DNA of 64,000 nucleotides. Source: Enterobacter pseudoroggenkampii. GTDB taxonomy: Bacteria > Pseudomonadota > Gammaproteobacteria > Enterobacterales > Enterobacteriaceae. Below are positions 40,712-48,585 of the stretch, piece after piece; within the stretch, counting starts at the first letter, position 1, and each line of letters begins with the position of its first letter. The notes beneath the pieces were generated by a model. The model was not told the DNA's origin. It saw only the letters and a list, made by a program, of their open reading frames with translations, and did no database searches. The stretch spans positions 27,582 to 91,581 of the forward strand of contig NZ_JAPMLV010000010.1 of NCBI RefSeq assembly GCF_026420145.1, read 5' to 3'. The translations under genes and the position numbers were made by a program.

Positions 40712-41304
40712 AGCTGCTTCGCGAAGTAGTTTGGTATCGTCTCTTTTCCGGTCACCAGAATTGACGTGATACCCAACTGATTAGCTCCCTCTATATTATC
40801 GGCGTTGTCATCGAAAAAGACCGCATCGGCCGCGGTGAATCCCTCTGACTGCAGAACAGCCTGGTAAATTCGCGCTTCAGGCTTACGCATACCCATCTCC
40901 TGCGAAAGATAGATCTTATCTGCCGCCGCCTTAACTTCAGGGTATTCCTCAGGCCAGAACGTCGTGTGCAGACGGTTGGTATTTGATAGCACAACGACCC
41001 GATGCCCCTGCTCGCGCAGTTTGTGCATGATGTCTATCACCTCAGGCCGAATGGCGACAAATACCGCCTGCCAGCCGTGGGAAAACTGCTCGTAGCTTAA
41101 CGGTAGATCCATCTCCTGACAGAAACGTTCCGCGAATTCCTCATCACTGATCTCGCCCCGCTCATGCTGATGGAAGGTCTCGCCCATCGCGAAATTCTGC
41201 TTCAGTGTCGCCAGCGGAACGCGGCTAAAGTCGCTCCACGCACCCAGCACGCGATTAAAATCGATATCGACGATTACGTTTCCTAAATCAAAGATATAAA
41301 GCAT
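40705..41304 (-). CDS. yihX: HAD-family alpha-D-glucose-1-phosphate phosphatase YihX
   Basis: Start ATG at 41304 ([16 protein letters not shown]), 199 residues as in E. coli; the frame is open further upstream. HAD motifs: DLGNV (nucleophile Asp6), SNTN (about 107-110), KPEARIY (Lys) and [12 protein letters not shown]. The E. coli enzyme hydrolyses alpha-D-glucose 1-phosphate. First gene of yihX-yihY-dtd-yiiD. The gene order is normal for enterobacteria, and the island with the microcin-type genes begins just upstream. Confidence 0.94.
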   Translation of the reverse strand: MLYIFDLGNVIVDIDFNRVLGAWSDFSRVPLATLKQNFAMGETFHQHERGEISDEEFAERFCQEMDLPLSYEQFSHGWQAVFVAIRPEVIDIMHKLREQGHRVVVLSNTNRLHTTFWPEEYPEVKAAADKIYLSQEMGMRKPEARIYQAVLQSEGFTAADAVFFDDNADNIEGANQLGITSILVTGKETIPNYFAKQLC

Positions 41305-41391
41305 GGTTATCTCCTGCTCGCCGTGGAGAGGTAACTGTAGCGGGAAAGATAAAGTTTGGCTATGCACGAGATTCAGCTGAGAGGGAGCAGT

Positions 41392-41493
41392 ATGAAGAAC
41401 AAAAATTTAGCCCGGGAAGATGATATTGGCTTTCGGGCGATAGGCTGGGATGAGTTTTATTTAAGTGCGTTTTTGCGAAGATATACGTTTTAG
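41392..41493 (+). CDS. Unrecognised 33-residue ORF, possible gene remnant
   Basis: ATG at 41392 has a GGGAG ribosome site 4 bases upstream. The peptide starts MKNKNLAREDDIGFRAIGWDE and ends RRYTF. It is not membrane-like. GC content falls sharply inside it, so it may be the stump of an N-terminal coding region cut when the AT-rich island entered. It may also be a chance ORF. No function can be given. Confidence 0.3.
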   Translation: MKNKNLAREDDIGFRAIGWDEFYLSAFLRRYTF

Positions 41494-41643
41494 TTCATTT
41501 TGCAAAAAATTATAGAAAAACGCTTCCATAAGCTTTTTCTCATCACCATATTCCCCCAGTTTTTTCCATGGCAATCCCATTTCTCGCGGCTTTGCGAGAA
41601 ATTGCAACAAGTTTACTTTACTTAAATTTACATTTAGATACAA
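41461..41643 (-). CDS. Unrecognised 60-residue ORF, doubtful
   Basis: Minus-strand ORF in AT-rich DNA, 67 bp divergent from the ClpP-like gene. It has no clear ribosome site. The sequence (MYLNVNLSKVNLLQF..., ending ELKRISSQKRT) is basic and helical and is not a known immunity protein. It overlaps the last bases of the 41392 ORF on the other strand. I list it because immunity genes for microcins are often small and unannotated. Confidence 0.2.
   Translation of the reverse strand: MYLNVNLSKVNLLQFLAKPREMGLPWKKLGEYGDEKKLMEAFFYNFLQNELKRISSQKRT
41579..41602. repeat. Perfect hairpin in the island junction
   Basis: ATTTCTCGC (41579-41587) and GCGAGAAAT (41594-41602) around GGCTTT. It lacks a T-run. 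It may be an RNA hairpin or a binding site. Confidence 0.4.
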
Positions 41644-41710
41644 ATACTCTATTTATCTTCTTTTTTATAATGATAAGTTTACATTACTTTACATATGGAG
41701 CTGCACTTTC

Positions 41711-42487
41711 GTGAAGATTAAAAAGGGATACGTCCTCAGTGCCGTATTAATAGCAATACTCTGCGCATTCGCTATTTATTCATACAATGCCTACCAATTT
41801 AAAAAAGCCAGCAGAGATATTTTATATCAACTCTCTAGCCAATTAATTGTGAAGCAAGGGCTTGAACCAAAATCTTCAACCCACCTCGTTTTTGATACGT
41901 TATATATCGACGGAAACATATCCAAAGATGATGACAAAATCATTGTGGGACTTATCAAAAAAAACCTTATCCCTGTCAGAACAATATCGATAAACAGTGG
42001 TGGCGGCGATGTCGAAACTGCAATCAATATAGCACGAATTATTCATGATAAAGAAATTAACATTGAGGTCAGGCGATTATGCCTTTCTTCCTGTGCTAAC
42101 TATCTTTTCCCAGCGGCAAAAAACAAAATCATCAACTATGGTTCGATTATTGGTTTCCATGGGTCGCCTAATTCTGATGACAATAAGTTAACAACTACGG
42201 TTAACGGAGAAATCAATACAGACACAACGATAACAGATCGCATTTTCTCAGAAATAAGAAAAACGGATAAAGCATTCTACAAAGATATAAATGTGTCATG
42301 GATGATGCCACTTTGCGGGCAAAAAGAAAATATTGGTGATCCAGACACAGGTCTGTCGACGTACAGCGAAAAGGATTTTACGCGTTTTGGCGTAAAAAAC
42401 ATTTCATTCACGGATGGTGAAATGGTATGGAAAAAGTCTATGGATATTATGGGTATACCTTTTGCTCACTATTGCAAGGAAAATTAA
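41711..42487 (+). CDS. Membrane-anchored ClpP-like serine protease-fold protein
   Basis: 258 residues; GTG start with a distant GGAG. One N-terminal membrane segment (about 6-28), then a periplasmic ClpP/crotonase-fold domain. Motifs: TISINSGGGDVETA (Gly97-Gly98 oxyanion region), RRLCLSSCANYLF with the putative nucleophile Ser126 or Ser127, and SIIGFHGSP with putative His150. These fit the COG3904-type exported ClpP-like proteins. It stands directly upstream of the microcin-like precursor (3-base gap), so it may process, degrade or confer immunity to the peptide. This is inference; no partner of this type is known to me in microcin loci. AT-rich, unlike the flanking chromosome. Confidence 0.7.
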   Translation: MKIKKGYVLSAVLIAILCAFAIYSYNAYQFKKASRDILYQLSSQLIVKQGLEPKSSTHLVFDTLYIDGNISKDDDKIIVGLIKKNLIPVRTISINSGGGDVETAINIARIIHDKEINIEVRRLCLSSCANYLFPAAKNKIINYGSIIGFHGSPNSDDNKLTTTVNGEINTDTTITDRIFSEIRKTDKAFYKDINVSWMMPLCGQKENIGDPDTGLSTYSEKDFTRFGVKNISFTDGEMVWKKSMDIMGIPFAHYCKEN

Positions 42488-42489
42488 TA

Positions 42490-42774
42490 ATGCGTGAACT
42501 CAATGAAAGTGAATTAAGTAACGTCAGCGGTGCAGGAATGTGGGGTTCTATCGGTAGTGCGATTGGTGGGATGTTCGGTGGTGGTAGCGCTGGTTGTAAT
42601 GGCAGCTATTCTCACACCAGCACCACTAACAAAGATGGTTCTCACTCTGAAAGCACATCCTTTAGCGGTGGTTGCTCGGTTAACGTTGGTGGTAAAAGCG
42701 GTGGTTCATCAAAAGGTAATGGTGGTTCGAAAAGTGGCGGTGGCCGCCAGGGTAATGATCACGGTAGACATTAA
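42490..42774 (+). CDS. Class II microcin-like precursor peptide with double-glycine-type leader
   Basis: 94 residues. It begins MRELNESELSNVSGAG, a short leader with hydrophobic positions at 4, 9 and 12 and a Gly-Ala cleavage pair, close to microcin V and E492 leaders. Predicted cleavage after Ala15 gives a 79-residue mature peptide. This has a Gly-rich hydrophobic start (about 17-35), cysteines at 36 and 62 that could form a disulfide, a Ser/Thr/His stretch (39-59) and a Lys/Gly/Ser tail to His94. The tail is not the Ser-rich siderophore-accepting end of class IIb microcins. The start is 3 bases past the upstream stop, without a strong ribosome site, so it is probably coupled. I know no homolog. 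Confidence 0.75.
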   Translation: MRELNESELSNVSGAGMWGSIGSAIGGMFGGGSAGCNGSYSHTSTTNKDGSHSESTSFSGGCSVNVGGKSGGSSKGNGGSKSGGGRQGNDHGRH

Positions 42775-42794
42775 TTCCTGAACCATTATAACTC

Positions 42795-42822
42795 ATAGCC
42801 GCTGATATTTGGCGGCTATTTC
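42795..42822 (+). terminator. Intercistronic hairpin, possible attenuator
   Basis: ATAGCCGC (42795-42802) / GCGGCTAT (42812-42819), loop about 9 bases, then TTTCC. It follows the precursor gene and precedes the exporter. It could make the precursor more abundant than the exporter by partial termination or 3' end protection. Confidence 0.55.
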
Positions 42823-42842
42823 CACCCCGCAGGAGGCCAGAT

Positions 42843-44117
42843 ATGTTTCGCAAGGAAGCTATTGAATATCAGAGTACACGGTGGGAAGGGAAAGCTGTTC
42901 TTCTGCCGGGCATCCCTTTTGCTCTTATCATATTGCTCAGCATTTTTTTTATTGCTTCCATTTCTATTTTTATTACCAAAGGTTCCTACACCCGTCGCGT
43001 CATCGTTCACGGTGAAATAACCACTTTCCCTGGCTCAGTGAATATCTCTGCATCAATGCAGGGTACAGTCGTGCAGAGTTTTGTTAATGAAGGCGATCGC
43101 GTAAAAAAAGGTGATGCTCTCTTTCTCATTCATTCGGGTGTATCGACGCAATCAGGCCTGGTTGATGAGAATAAAAAAAAGGAGATCGCGCTACAGATAA
43201 AGAGTATCAGCGTAATGATGGCAAATTTGAACTCTTCGAAAAACCGTACGCTCAACGCGCTGACGACTCAAAAAGATCATTATCAGTCCAGTTTTAATAC
43301 CTCATCTGGGCTACTGGTGCAGGCTGAGCGGGAACTGCATCAGATTGAGAAGAACGTTAACGATTACCGTGGTTATCAGGAAAAAGGTCTGGTCACCAAA
43401 GACCAGATGAGTAGCCAAAACGCACTACTCTACCAACAGCAGAGCAATGTTTCTGACCTGGTCGCCAGAAAATCACAGGACCAGGTTCAGATCGATGCGC
43501 TCAATCAGCAAATCCAGTCCCAGAGCGCTGATTATGACCAACAGATTTACCAGCTTGAGCAAAAAATATACGAACTGCAAAAAGAAAAGTTAAATACAGA
43601 AGCGGAAGGTAATTATGTCATCGTGGCAACAGCCGATGGCTTAATCGACTCCATCAATACGGCGCAAGGTAAGATGATCGGCGCAGGCGATGTACTGGCG
43701 CGAGTTCAGCAGAATATCCATTCTCCATGCTATCTCGAAACCTGGGTTCCGGATGAAGTTCTTCCTTATCTGGCGATTGGCCAGCGCGTTAATGTTAGTT
43801 ACGACGCCTTTCCTTATGAAAAATTTGGTCAGTTCAGGGCATCAATATCAGCAATATCCAGGCTTCCGGCATCGAAGCCAGAACTCCTGTCAAAGCAGAC
43901 CATCGCACATGAATTCTATGACGATAAAAAGTCCTGGTACAAAATCATGATCAAACCTGACCTACAGTCTGTGCAAGTTCATGGAAAACAACTCTCACTG
44001 AGCCAGGGAGCCAAAGCGCAGATTTCTCTTTTCCTTGAAAAGAGACATATCTATGAGTGGTTATTATCGCCATTTTACGAAATGAAAATGAGCGTAACGG
44101 ACGCAGGTAATGAATAA
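42843..44117 (+). CDS. HlyD-family periplasmic adaptor of a type I peptide exporter (CvaA-like)
   Basis: 424 residues; strong AGGAGG ribosome site. One membrane segment (about 18-42), then an HlyD-type adaptor: lipoyl-like halves (ASMQGTVVQSFVNEGDRVKKGD and IVATADGLIDSINTAQG) around a long coiled coil (about 110-260, rich in Gln and Leu heptads) and a beta-barrel C-terminus. CvaA of microcin V is the model. It bridges the ABC transporter to an outer-membrane TolC, which must come from elsewhere in the genome. Overlaps the exporter gene by 8 bases. Confidence 0.87.
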   Translation: MFRKEAIEYQSTRWEGKAVLLPGIPFALIILLSIFFIASISIFITKGSYTRRVIVHGEITTFPGSVNISASMQGTVVQSFVNEGDRVKKGDALFLIHSGVSTQSGLVDENKKKEIALQIKSISVMMANLNSSKNRTLNALTTQKDHYQSSFNTSSGLLVQAERELHQIEKNVNDYRGYQEKGLVTKDQMSSQNALLYQQQSNVSDLVARKSQDQVQIDALNQQIQSQSADYDQQIYQLEQKIYELQKEKLNTEAEGNYVIVATADGLIDSINTAQGKMIGAGDVLARVQQNIHSPCYLETWVPDEVLPYLAIGQRVNVSYDAFPYEKFGQFRASISAISRLPASKPELLSKQTIAHEFYDDKKSWYKIMIKPDLQSVQVHGKQLSLSQGAKAQISLFLEKRHIYEWLLSPFYEMKMSVTDAGNE

Positions 44118-46227
44118 TCTTTATACACTTGAGACGCTGCTGCGCAAGTTGGATCTGAAAATATTTAAACGCATCCCAGTTGTCTTTCAAACCGAAGCGT
44201 CCGAATGTGGCCTGGCCTGTCTTTCAATGATATGCAGTTTTTATGGCAAGCAGGTGGATCTACTGCAACTCCGGCAACAATTCAATTTGTCATCACGTGG
44301 GGTCAACCTCAATGCGATAAAAGCAATTGCCAGTGAACTGGAGATGTCGTCACGCGCATTGTCCGTGGACCTTCAGGAATTACATGACGTGCGTAAGCCC
44401 TGCATATTGCATTGGGATTTTAACCATTTTGTCGTACTGATTAAGGTCGATAAGAACAGCGCGGTGATCCACGACCCTGCGTTTGGACGACGGGTGATTA
44501 GCATGCCCGAATTGTCCCAACATTTTACTGGTGTTGTGCTTGAGGTATGGCCGGGAACCACTTTCTCAGTTCAAAAGAAGCAAAACAGGTTAAAAGCGAC
44601 CACGTTATTAAAGAATATCAATGGACTGATAACTTCACTGACGAAGGTATTTTTCTTATCGCTGGTGATTGAGTTGATCAGCCTGCTAATGCCAGTGGGG
44701 ACACAATTAGTCACGGATAATGTGATTGCATCCGGAGATTACGGTTTACTTAATATCATCTGTCTTGGGTTGTTTATTCTGATTCTGTTACGTTTGACGG
44801 TCAGTGTCATACGCTCCTGGACCACGCTGATACTGGGAACACTCATCGACGTCCAGTGGAGTTTTAGCCTCTTTTCTCACCTTATTAAGCTACCGACCAC
44901 CTATTTTGAAAGACGCAAACTGGGGGACATTCAGTCTCGCTTCCACTCGCTTGATGTTATACGGGCCACTTTTACCACAGGTTTGACTGGTAGCATTATT
45001 GATACGCTAATGCTCATGGGTTTGCTGGTAATGATGTTTTTATACAACCTGCAGCTCAGCATGATAGTGGTCTCTTTTACCGCAATATACACCTTCATTC
45101 GGTTTGCTACCTATCGATACTATCGCCAGCTATCCGAAGAAGAGTTAATCAAGGAAGCACGCCTTAATTCTTATTTTATGGAAACCCTGTACGGTATCGC
45201 GACGATTAAGATTCAGGGGATGACTGACCTGAGAATCAATAACTGGTTTAATCTTTTTTCAGATAAGGTCAATACAGGCATTCGTTTGACGCGAATGGAT
45301 CTTTTCTTTGGTGGCGTCGTCTCTTTTATCGCCGCCTGCGACCAAATTGTTATCCTGTGGGTTAGCGGCAGGCTGATGATGGATAGTCATTTAACCATCG
45401 GTATGTTTATCGCATTTAACACCTTCAGGAGTCAGTTCTATGACCGAATAAATGCCCTGATCAACTTTATCATTCAGCTGAAGATCATCAACTTACACAA
45501 TGAACGCGTTGCCGATATTGCGCTGCAGGAAGCATCTTCTTCAACGGCCACCAGCCCGCTGCGTTTACCACACGGAGCCTTAACGCTCGAAACTCAGGAT
45601 CTGACTTACCGTTATGATAACCATGCGGACCCTATCTTCAGCAAACTGAATCTGACCATTCATGCCGGAGAGAGTATTGCTATTACGGGCGTATCGGGTT
45701 CAGGTAAAAGCACCTTGATGAAAGTGTTGTGCGGTTTATTCGAACCGTCGAACGGCTGCGTCCGAATTAATGGCATTGATATTAAGCAACTTGGTTTCGA
45801 GCATTATGCTGAACGCATTGCCTGTATCATGCAGGAAGATAAGCTGTTTTCAGGCTCAATCAAAGAGAATATAGCCGGTTTTCGGCCTGACATTGACGAG
45901 CAGTGGATGGTGCAATGCGCTATCGCAAGCCATATTCATAATGACATTTTAAAGCTACCAATGGGTTACGAGACACTGATTGGTGAACTTGGGGAAGGGT
46001 TGTCCGGCGGTCAAAAACAGCGGATTTATATTGCCCGGGCATTATACCGTAAACCGGGTATTTTATTCATGGACGAGGCGACCAGCCACCTTGATAAAAC
46101 CAGTGAAAGTCAGGTCAATCAGTCTATACAGGCGATGAACATTACGAGGATTATTATCGCGCATCGCGAAACCACGATTTCATCGGCAGATCGGGTGTTC
46201 GTGATAAATGGAGCAGAGTTACCCTAA
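44110..46227 (+). CDS. Peptidase-containing ABC transporter (C39) for peptide export, CvaB-like
   Basis: 705 residues. C39 peptidase domain (about 20-140) with the full triad: Cys33 in ECGLACL, His106 in DFNHFVV and Asp122 in IHDPAFG. Six-helix transmembrane domain (about 165-450), then an ATPase with Walker A GVSGSGKST, signature LSGGQKQRIYIARAL, Walker B ILFMDEAT and the H-loop IIAHRE. Such proteins cut double-glycine leaders and pump the peptide through HlyD/TolC. This matches the neighbouring precursor. Start ATG overlaps the adaptor stop. Confidence 0.9.
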   Translation: MNNLYTLETLLRKLDLKIFKRIPVVFQTEASECGLACLSMICSFYGKQVDLLQLRQQFNLSSRGVNLNAIKAIASELEMSSRALSVDLQELHDVRKPCILHWDFNHFVVLIKVDKNSAVIHDPAFGRRVISMPELSQHFTGVVLEVWPGTTFSVQKKQNRLKATTLLKNINGLITSLTKVFFLSLVIELISLLMPVGTQLVTDNVIASGDYGLLNIICLGLFILILLRLTVSVIRSWTTLILGTLIDVQWSFSLFSHLIKLPTTYFERRKLGDIQSRFHSLDVIRATFTTGLTGSIIDTLMLMGLLVMMFLYNLQLSMIVVSFTAIYTFIRFATYRYYRQLSEEELIKEARLNSYFMETLYGIATIKIQGMTDLRINNWFNLFSDKVNTGIRLTRMDLFFGGVVSFIAACDQIVILWVSGRLMMDSHLTIGMFIAFNTFRSQFYDRINALINFIIQLKIINLHNERVADIALQEASSSTATSPLRLPHGALTLETQDLTYRYDNHADPIFSKLNLTIHAGESIAITGVSGSGKSTLMKVLCGLFEPSNGCVRINGIDIKQLGFEHYAERIACIMQEDKLFSGSIKENIAGFRPDIDEQWMVQCAIASHIHNDILKLPMGYETLIGELGEGLSGGQKQRIYIARALYRKPGILFMDEATSHLDKTSESQVNQSIQAMNITRIIIAHRETTISSADRVFVINGAELP

Positions 46228-46304
46228 TCCGTGAATTTCGCAGGAAAAAGATAGCGTTGGGACATAACGTCCCCGGGTAATGAAGAATTCTGGCGATCAT
46301 CGAA

Positions 46305-46336
46305 TAAAAAAGCCGCTGAGGGATCAGCGGCTTTTT
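46305..46336. terminator. Bidirectional terminator between the exporter gene and typA
   Basis: AAAAAGCCGCTGA (from 46306) pairs with TCAGCGGCTTTTT (to 46336), loop GGGA. T-runs occur on both strands, so it ends the island operon and typA. Confidence 0.85.
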
Positions 46337-46340
46337 ACCT

Positions 46341-46371
46341 GCCGGGTGGCGCGTGCGCTTACCCGGCCTAT
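46341..46371. repeat. REP unit between the island and typA
   Basis: GCCGGGTGGCGCG...GCGCTTACCCGGC, a standard REP palindrome near the typA 3' end. Confidence 0.7.
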
Positions 46372-46383
46372 AGATTGACCGTA

Positions 46384-48207
46384 TTAGTCTTCTTTCGCAC
46401 CGCGCATAGCACGTTTACGATCGTTCTCGGTCAGGTGACGTTTACGGATACGAATTGACTGTGGAGTCACTTCTACCAGTTCGTCATCATCGATGAATTC
46501 CAGAGCCTGCTCCAGAGTCATCTTGATCGGTGGAACCAGAACCGTTGCTTCGTCAGTACCGGACGCACGCATGTTGGTCAGTTTCTTACCGGTCAGGCAG
46601 TTTACGGTCAGGTCGTTAGAACGACTGTGAATACCGATGATCTGGCCTTCATAAACTTCAGCACCGTGACCCAGGAACAGCTTACCGCGATCCTGCAGAC
46701 CGAACAGCGCAAACGCAACCGCTTTACCCTGACCGTTGGAGATCAGTACGCCGTTGTTACGCTGGCCCACTTCGCCCGGACGAACGTCGTCGTAGTGGCT
46801 GAAGGTGGAGTACAGCAGGCCGGTACCAGAGGTCATGGTCATGAACTCTGAACGGAAGCCGATCAGGCCACGGCTTGGGATCACGTAGTCGAGACGTACG
46901 CGGCCTTTGCCATCTGGATTCATGTTTTTCAGGTCGCCTTTACGCTCACCCAGAGCCTGCATCACAGAACCCTGGTGCTGCTCTTCAACGTCCAGCGTCA
47001 CGTTTTCGAACGGCTCTTGTTTACGGCCGTCGATTTCGCGGAAGATTACTTTCGGACGGGAAACCGCCATTTCGAAACCTTCACGACGCATGTTTTCGAT
47101 CAGAACAGACAGGTGCAGCTCACCACGACCCGAAACGCGGAATGCATCAGCGTCTTCGGTTTCTTCAACGCGCAGCGCAACGTTGTGCACCAGCTCTTTG
47201 TTCAGGCGGTCAAGGATCTGACGAGAGGTAACGAACTTACCTTCTTTACCACAGAACGGAGAGGTGTTGACGTTGAAGAACATGGATACGGTTGGTTCAT
47301 CAACGGACAGGGCTGGCAGCGCTTCGACGTTCTGCGGATCGCAGATGGTGTCGGAGATGTTCAGTTCACCCAGACCGGTGATAGCGATAATGTCGCCCGC
47401 TTCAGCGATGTCGCTCTCGATACGCTCAAGACCCAGGTGAGTCAGCACTTTACCAACTTTACCGTTACGGGTTTTGCCTTCACTATCGATGATAGTAACC
47501 TGCTGGTTAGGCTTCACTTTACCGCGCTTGATACGACCAATGCCGATTACGCCAACGTAGTTGTTGTAGTCGAGCTGAGAGATCTGCATCTGCAGGGTAC
47601 CGTCAAGATCGACGTTTGGCGCAGGAACACGGTCAACAATCGCCTGATACAGCGGGGTCATGTCTTCAGCCATGTCTTCGTGGTCCAGACCTGCGATACC
47701 GTTCAGCGCAGAGGCGTAAACGATAGGGAAGTCCAGCTGCTCGTCGGTCGCGTCGAGGTTAACGAACAGGTCGAAGACCTGGTCAACAACCCAGTCAGGA
47801 CGCGCGCCAGGGCGGTCAACTTTGTTGATAACAACGATTGGCTTCAGACCATGGGCAAAAGCTTTTTTGGTCACGAAGCGCGTCTGTGGCATTGGGCCAT
47901 CCATTGCGTCAACGACCAGCAGAACGGAGTCTACCATGGACATTACACGTTCAACTTCACCACCGAAGTCGGCGTGCCCTGGGGTATCAACGATGTTGAT
48001 ACGGTAGTCATTCCATTTAATCGCGGTGTTTTTCGCGAGGATGGTAATCCCACGCTCTTTCTCCAAATCGTTGGAGTCCATCACGCGTTCTTGGGTTTCG
48101 GCACGCGCATCAAACGTACCGGATTGCTGCAGCAGCTTGTCAACCAGGGTAGTTTTACCATGGTCTACGTGCGCGATGATGGCGATGTTACGCAAATTTT
48201 CGATCAC
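46384..48207 (-). CDS. typA: Ribosome-dependent GTPase TypA/BipA
   Basis: TypA is an EF-G/LepA-type GTPase that helps 50S subunit assembly at low temperature and stress. 607 residues, same as E. coli. GTG start at 48207 with GAGG upstream. G1 [10 protein letters not shown] (about 11-20), G3 DTPGHADF, G4 NKVD, followed by EF-G-like domains and the C-terminal domain ending RGAKED. Divergent from glnA, 378 bp apart. Confidence 0.97.
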   Translation of the reverse strand: MIENLRNIAIIAHVDHGKTTLVDKLLQQSGTFDARAETQERVMDSNDLEKERGITILAKNTAIKWNDYRINIVDTPGHADFGGEVERVMSMVDSVLLVVDAMDGPMPQTRFVTKKAFAHGLKPIVVINKVDRPGARPDWVVDQVFDLFVNLDATDEQLDFPIVYASALNGIAGLDHEDMAEDMTPLYQAIVDRVPAPNVDLDGTLQMQISQLDYNNYVGVIGIGRIKRGKVKPNQQVTIIDSEGKTRNGKVGKVLTHLGLERIESDIAEAGDIIAITGLGELNISDTICDPQNVEALPALSVDEPTVSMFFNVNTSPFCGKEGKFVTSRQILDRLNKELVHNVALRVEETEDADAFRVSGRGELHLSVLIENMRREGFEMAVSRPKVIFREIDGRKQEPFENVTLDVEEQHQGSVMQALGERKGDLKNMNPDGKGRVRLDYVIPSRGLIGFRSEFMTMTSGTGLLYSTFSHYDDVRPGEVGQRNNGVLISNGQGKAVAFALFGLQDRGKLFLGHGAEVYEGQIIGIHSRSNDLTVNCLTGKKLTNMRASGTDEATVLVPPIKMTLEQALEFIDDDELVEVTPQSIRIRKRHLTENDRKRAMRGAKED

Positions 48208-48585
48208 AACTTTGCCTCAGGCATTTAGAAATAGCGCGTTATTGTACACGGATTAATCGCACTACAAAACAGGATCACAAACATCCCCCGCAAACAAGTC
48301 ATGCAGGGATGCTTTGTGATCGCTTTCACGGAGCGGTAAAAGGGCTCTTTAACGTAAATTGCACCAATATGGTGCTCAATGTTCACATTGAAGCACTATA
48401 CTGGTGCAACAAATCCATCGTGGTGCAGCCCTTTTGCACTATGGTGCGCATGATAACGCCTTTTTGGGGTGTTTTAAAAGTTGGCACAGATTTCGCTTTA
48501 TAAAAAATACATGGCACCAGCCAGTACAAACAGAAATTGAAGACCTCGTTACCACGACGACAATGACCAATCTGGAGAGTTAAGT
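48208..48585 (+). promoter_or_regulatory. glnA control region with NtrC sites and sigma-54 promoter
   Basis: GCACCAATATGGTGC (48361-48375) and GCACTATACTGGTGC (48393-48407) are close matches to the NtrC consensus TGCACTATATTGGTGCA; the first is a perfect inverted repeat GCACC-AATAT-GGTGC. A weaker repeat GCACTATGGTGC lies at 48436-48447. The sigma-54 promoter TGGCAC (48482-48487) with TTCGC (48492-48496) has GG and GC 12 bases apart. Transcription should start near 48508. This is the E. coli glnAp2 layout. Confidence 0.85.

Larger units (their letters stand above)
41305..41710. other. Junction between yihX and the microcin-type island
   Basis: About 400 bp with no recognised gene. Up to about 41455 the composition is GC-balanced, with a small ORF at 41392; from about 41455 it becomes AT-rich, like the island. 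It holds the yihX promoter side, a 33-codon ORF, a 60-codon minus ORF of doubtful status, a 9-bp hairpin (41579-41602), and the AT-rich promoter of the ClpP-like gene. A partial Fur-like stretch ATAATGATAA lies near 41670. Confidence 0.4.

Noticed and set aside
41660..41690. Fur box upstream of the microcin-type island
   Set aside because: Only one half (ATAATGATAA) matches; the other half is poor. Iron control is possible but not supported.
46975..48228. 417-codon open frame on the plus strand opposite typA
   Set aside because: It is a shadow of typA; the composition is typical of a reverse frame.
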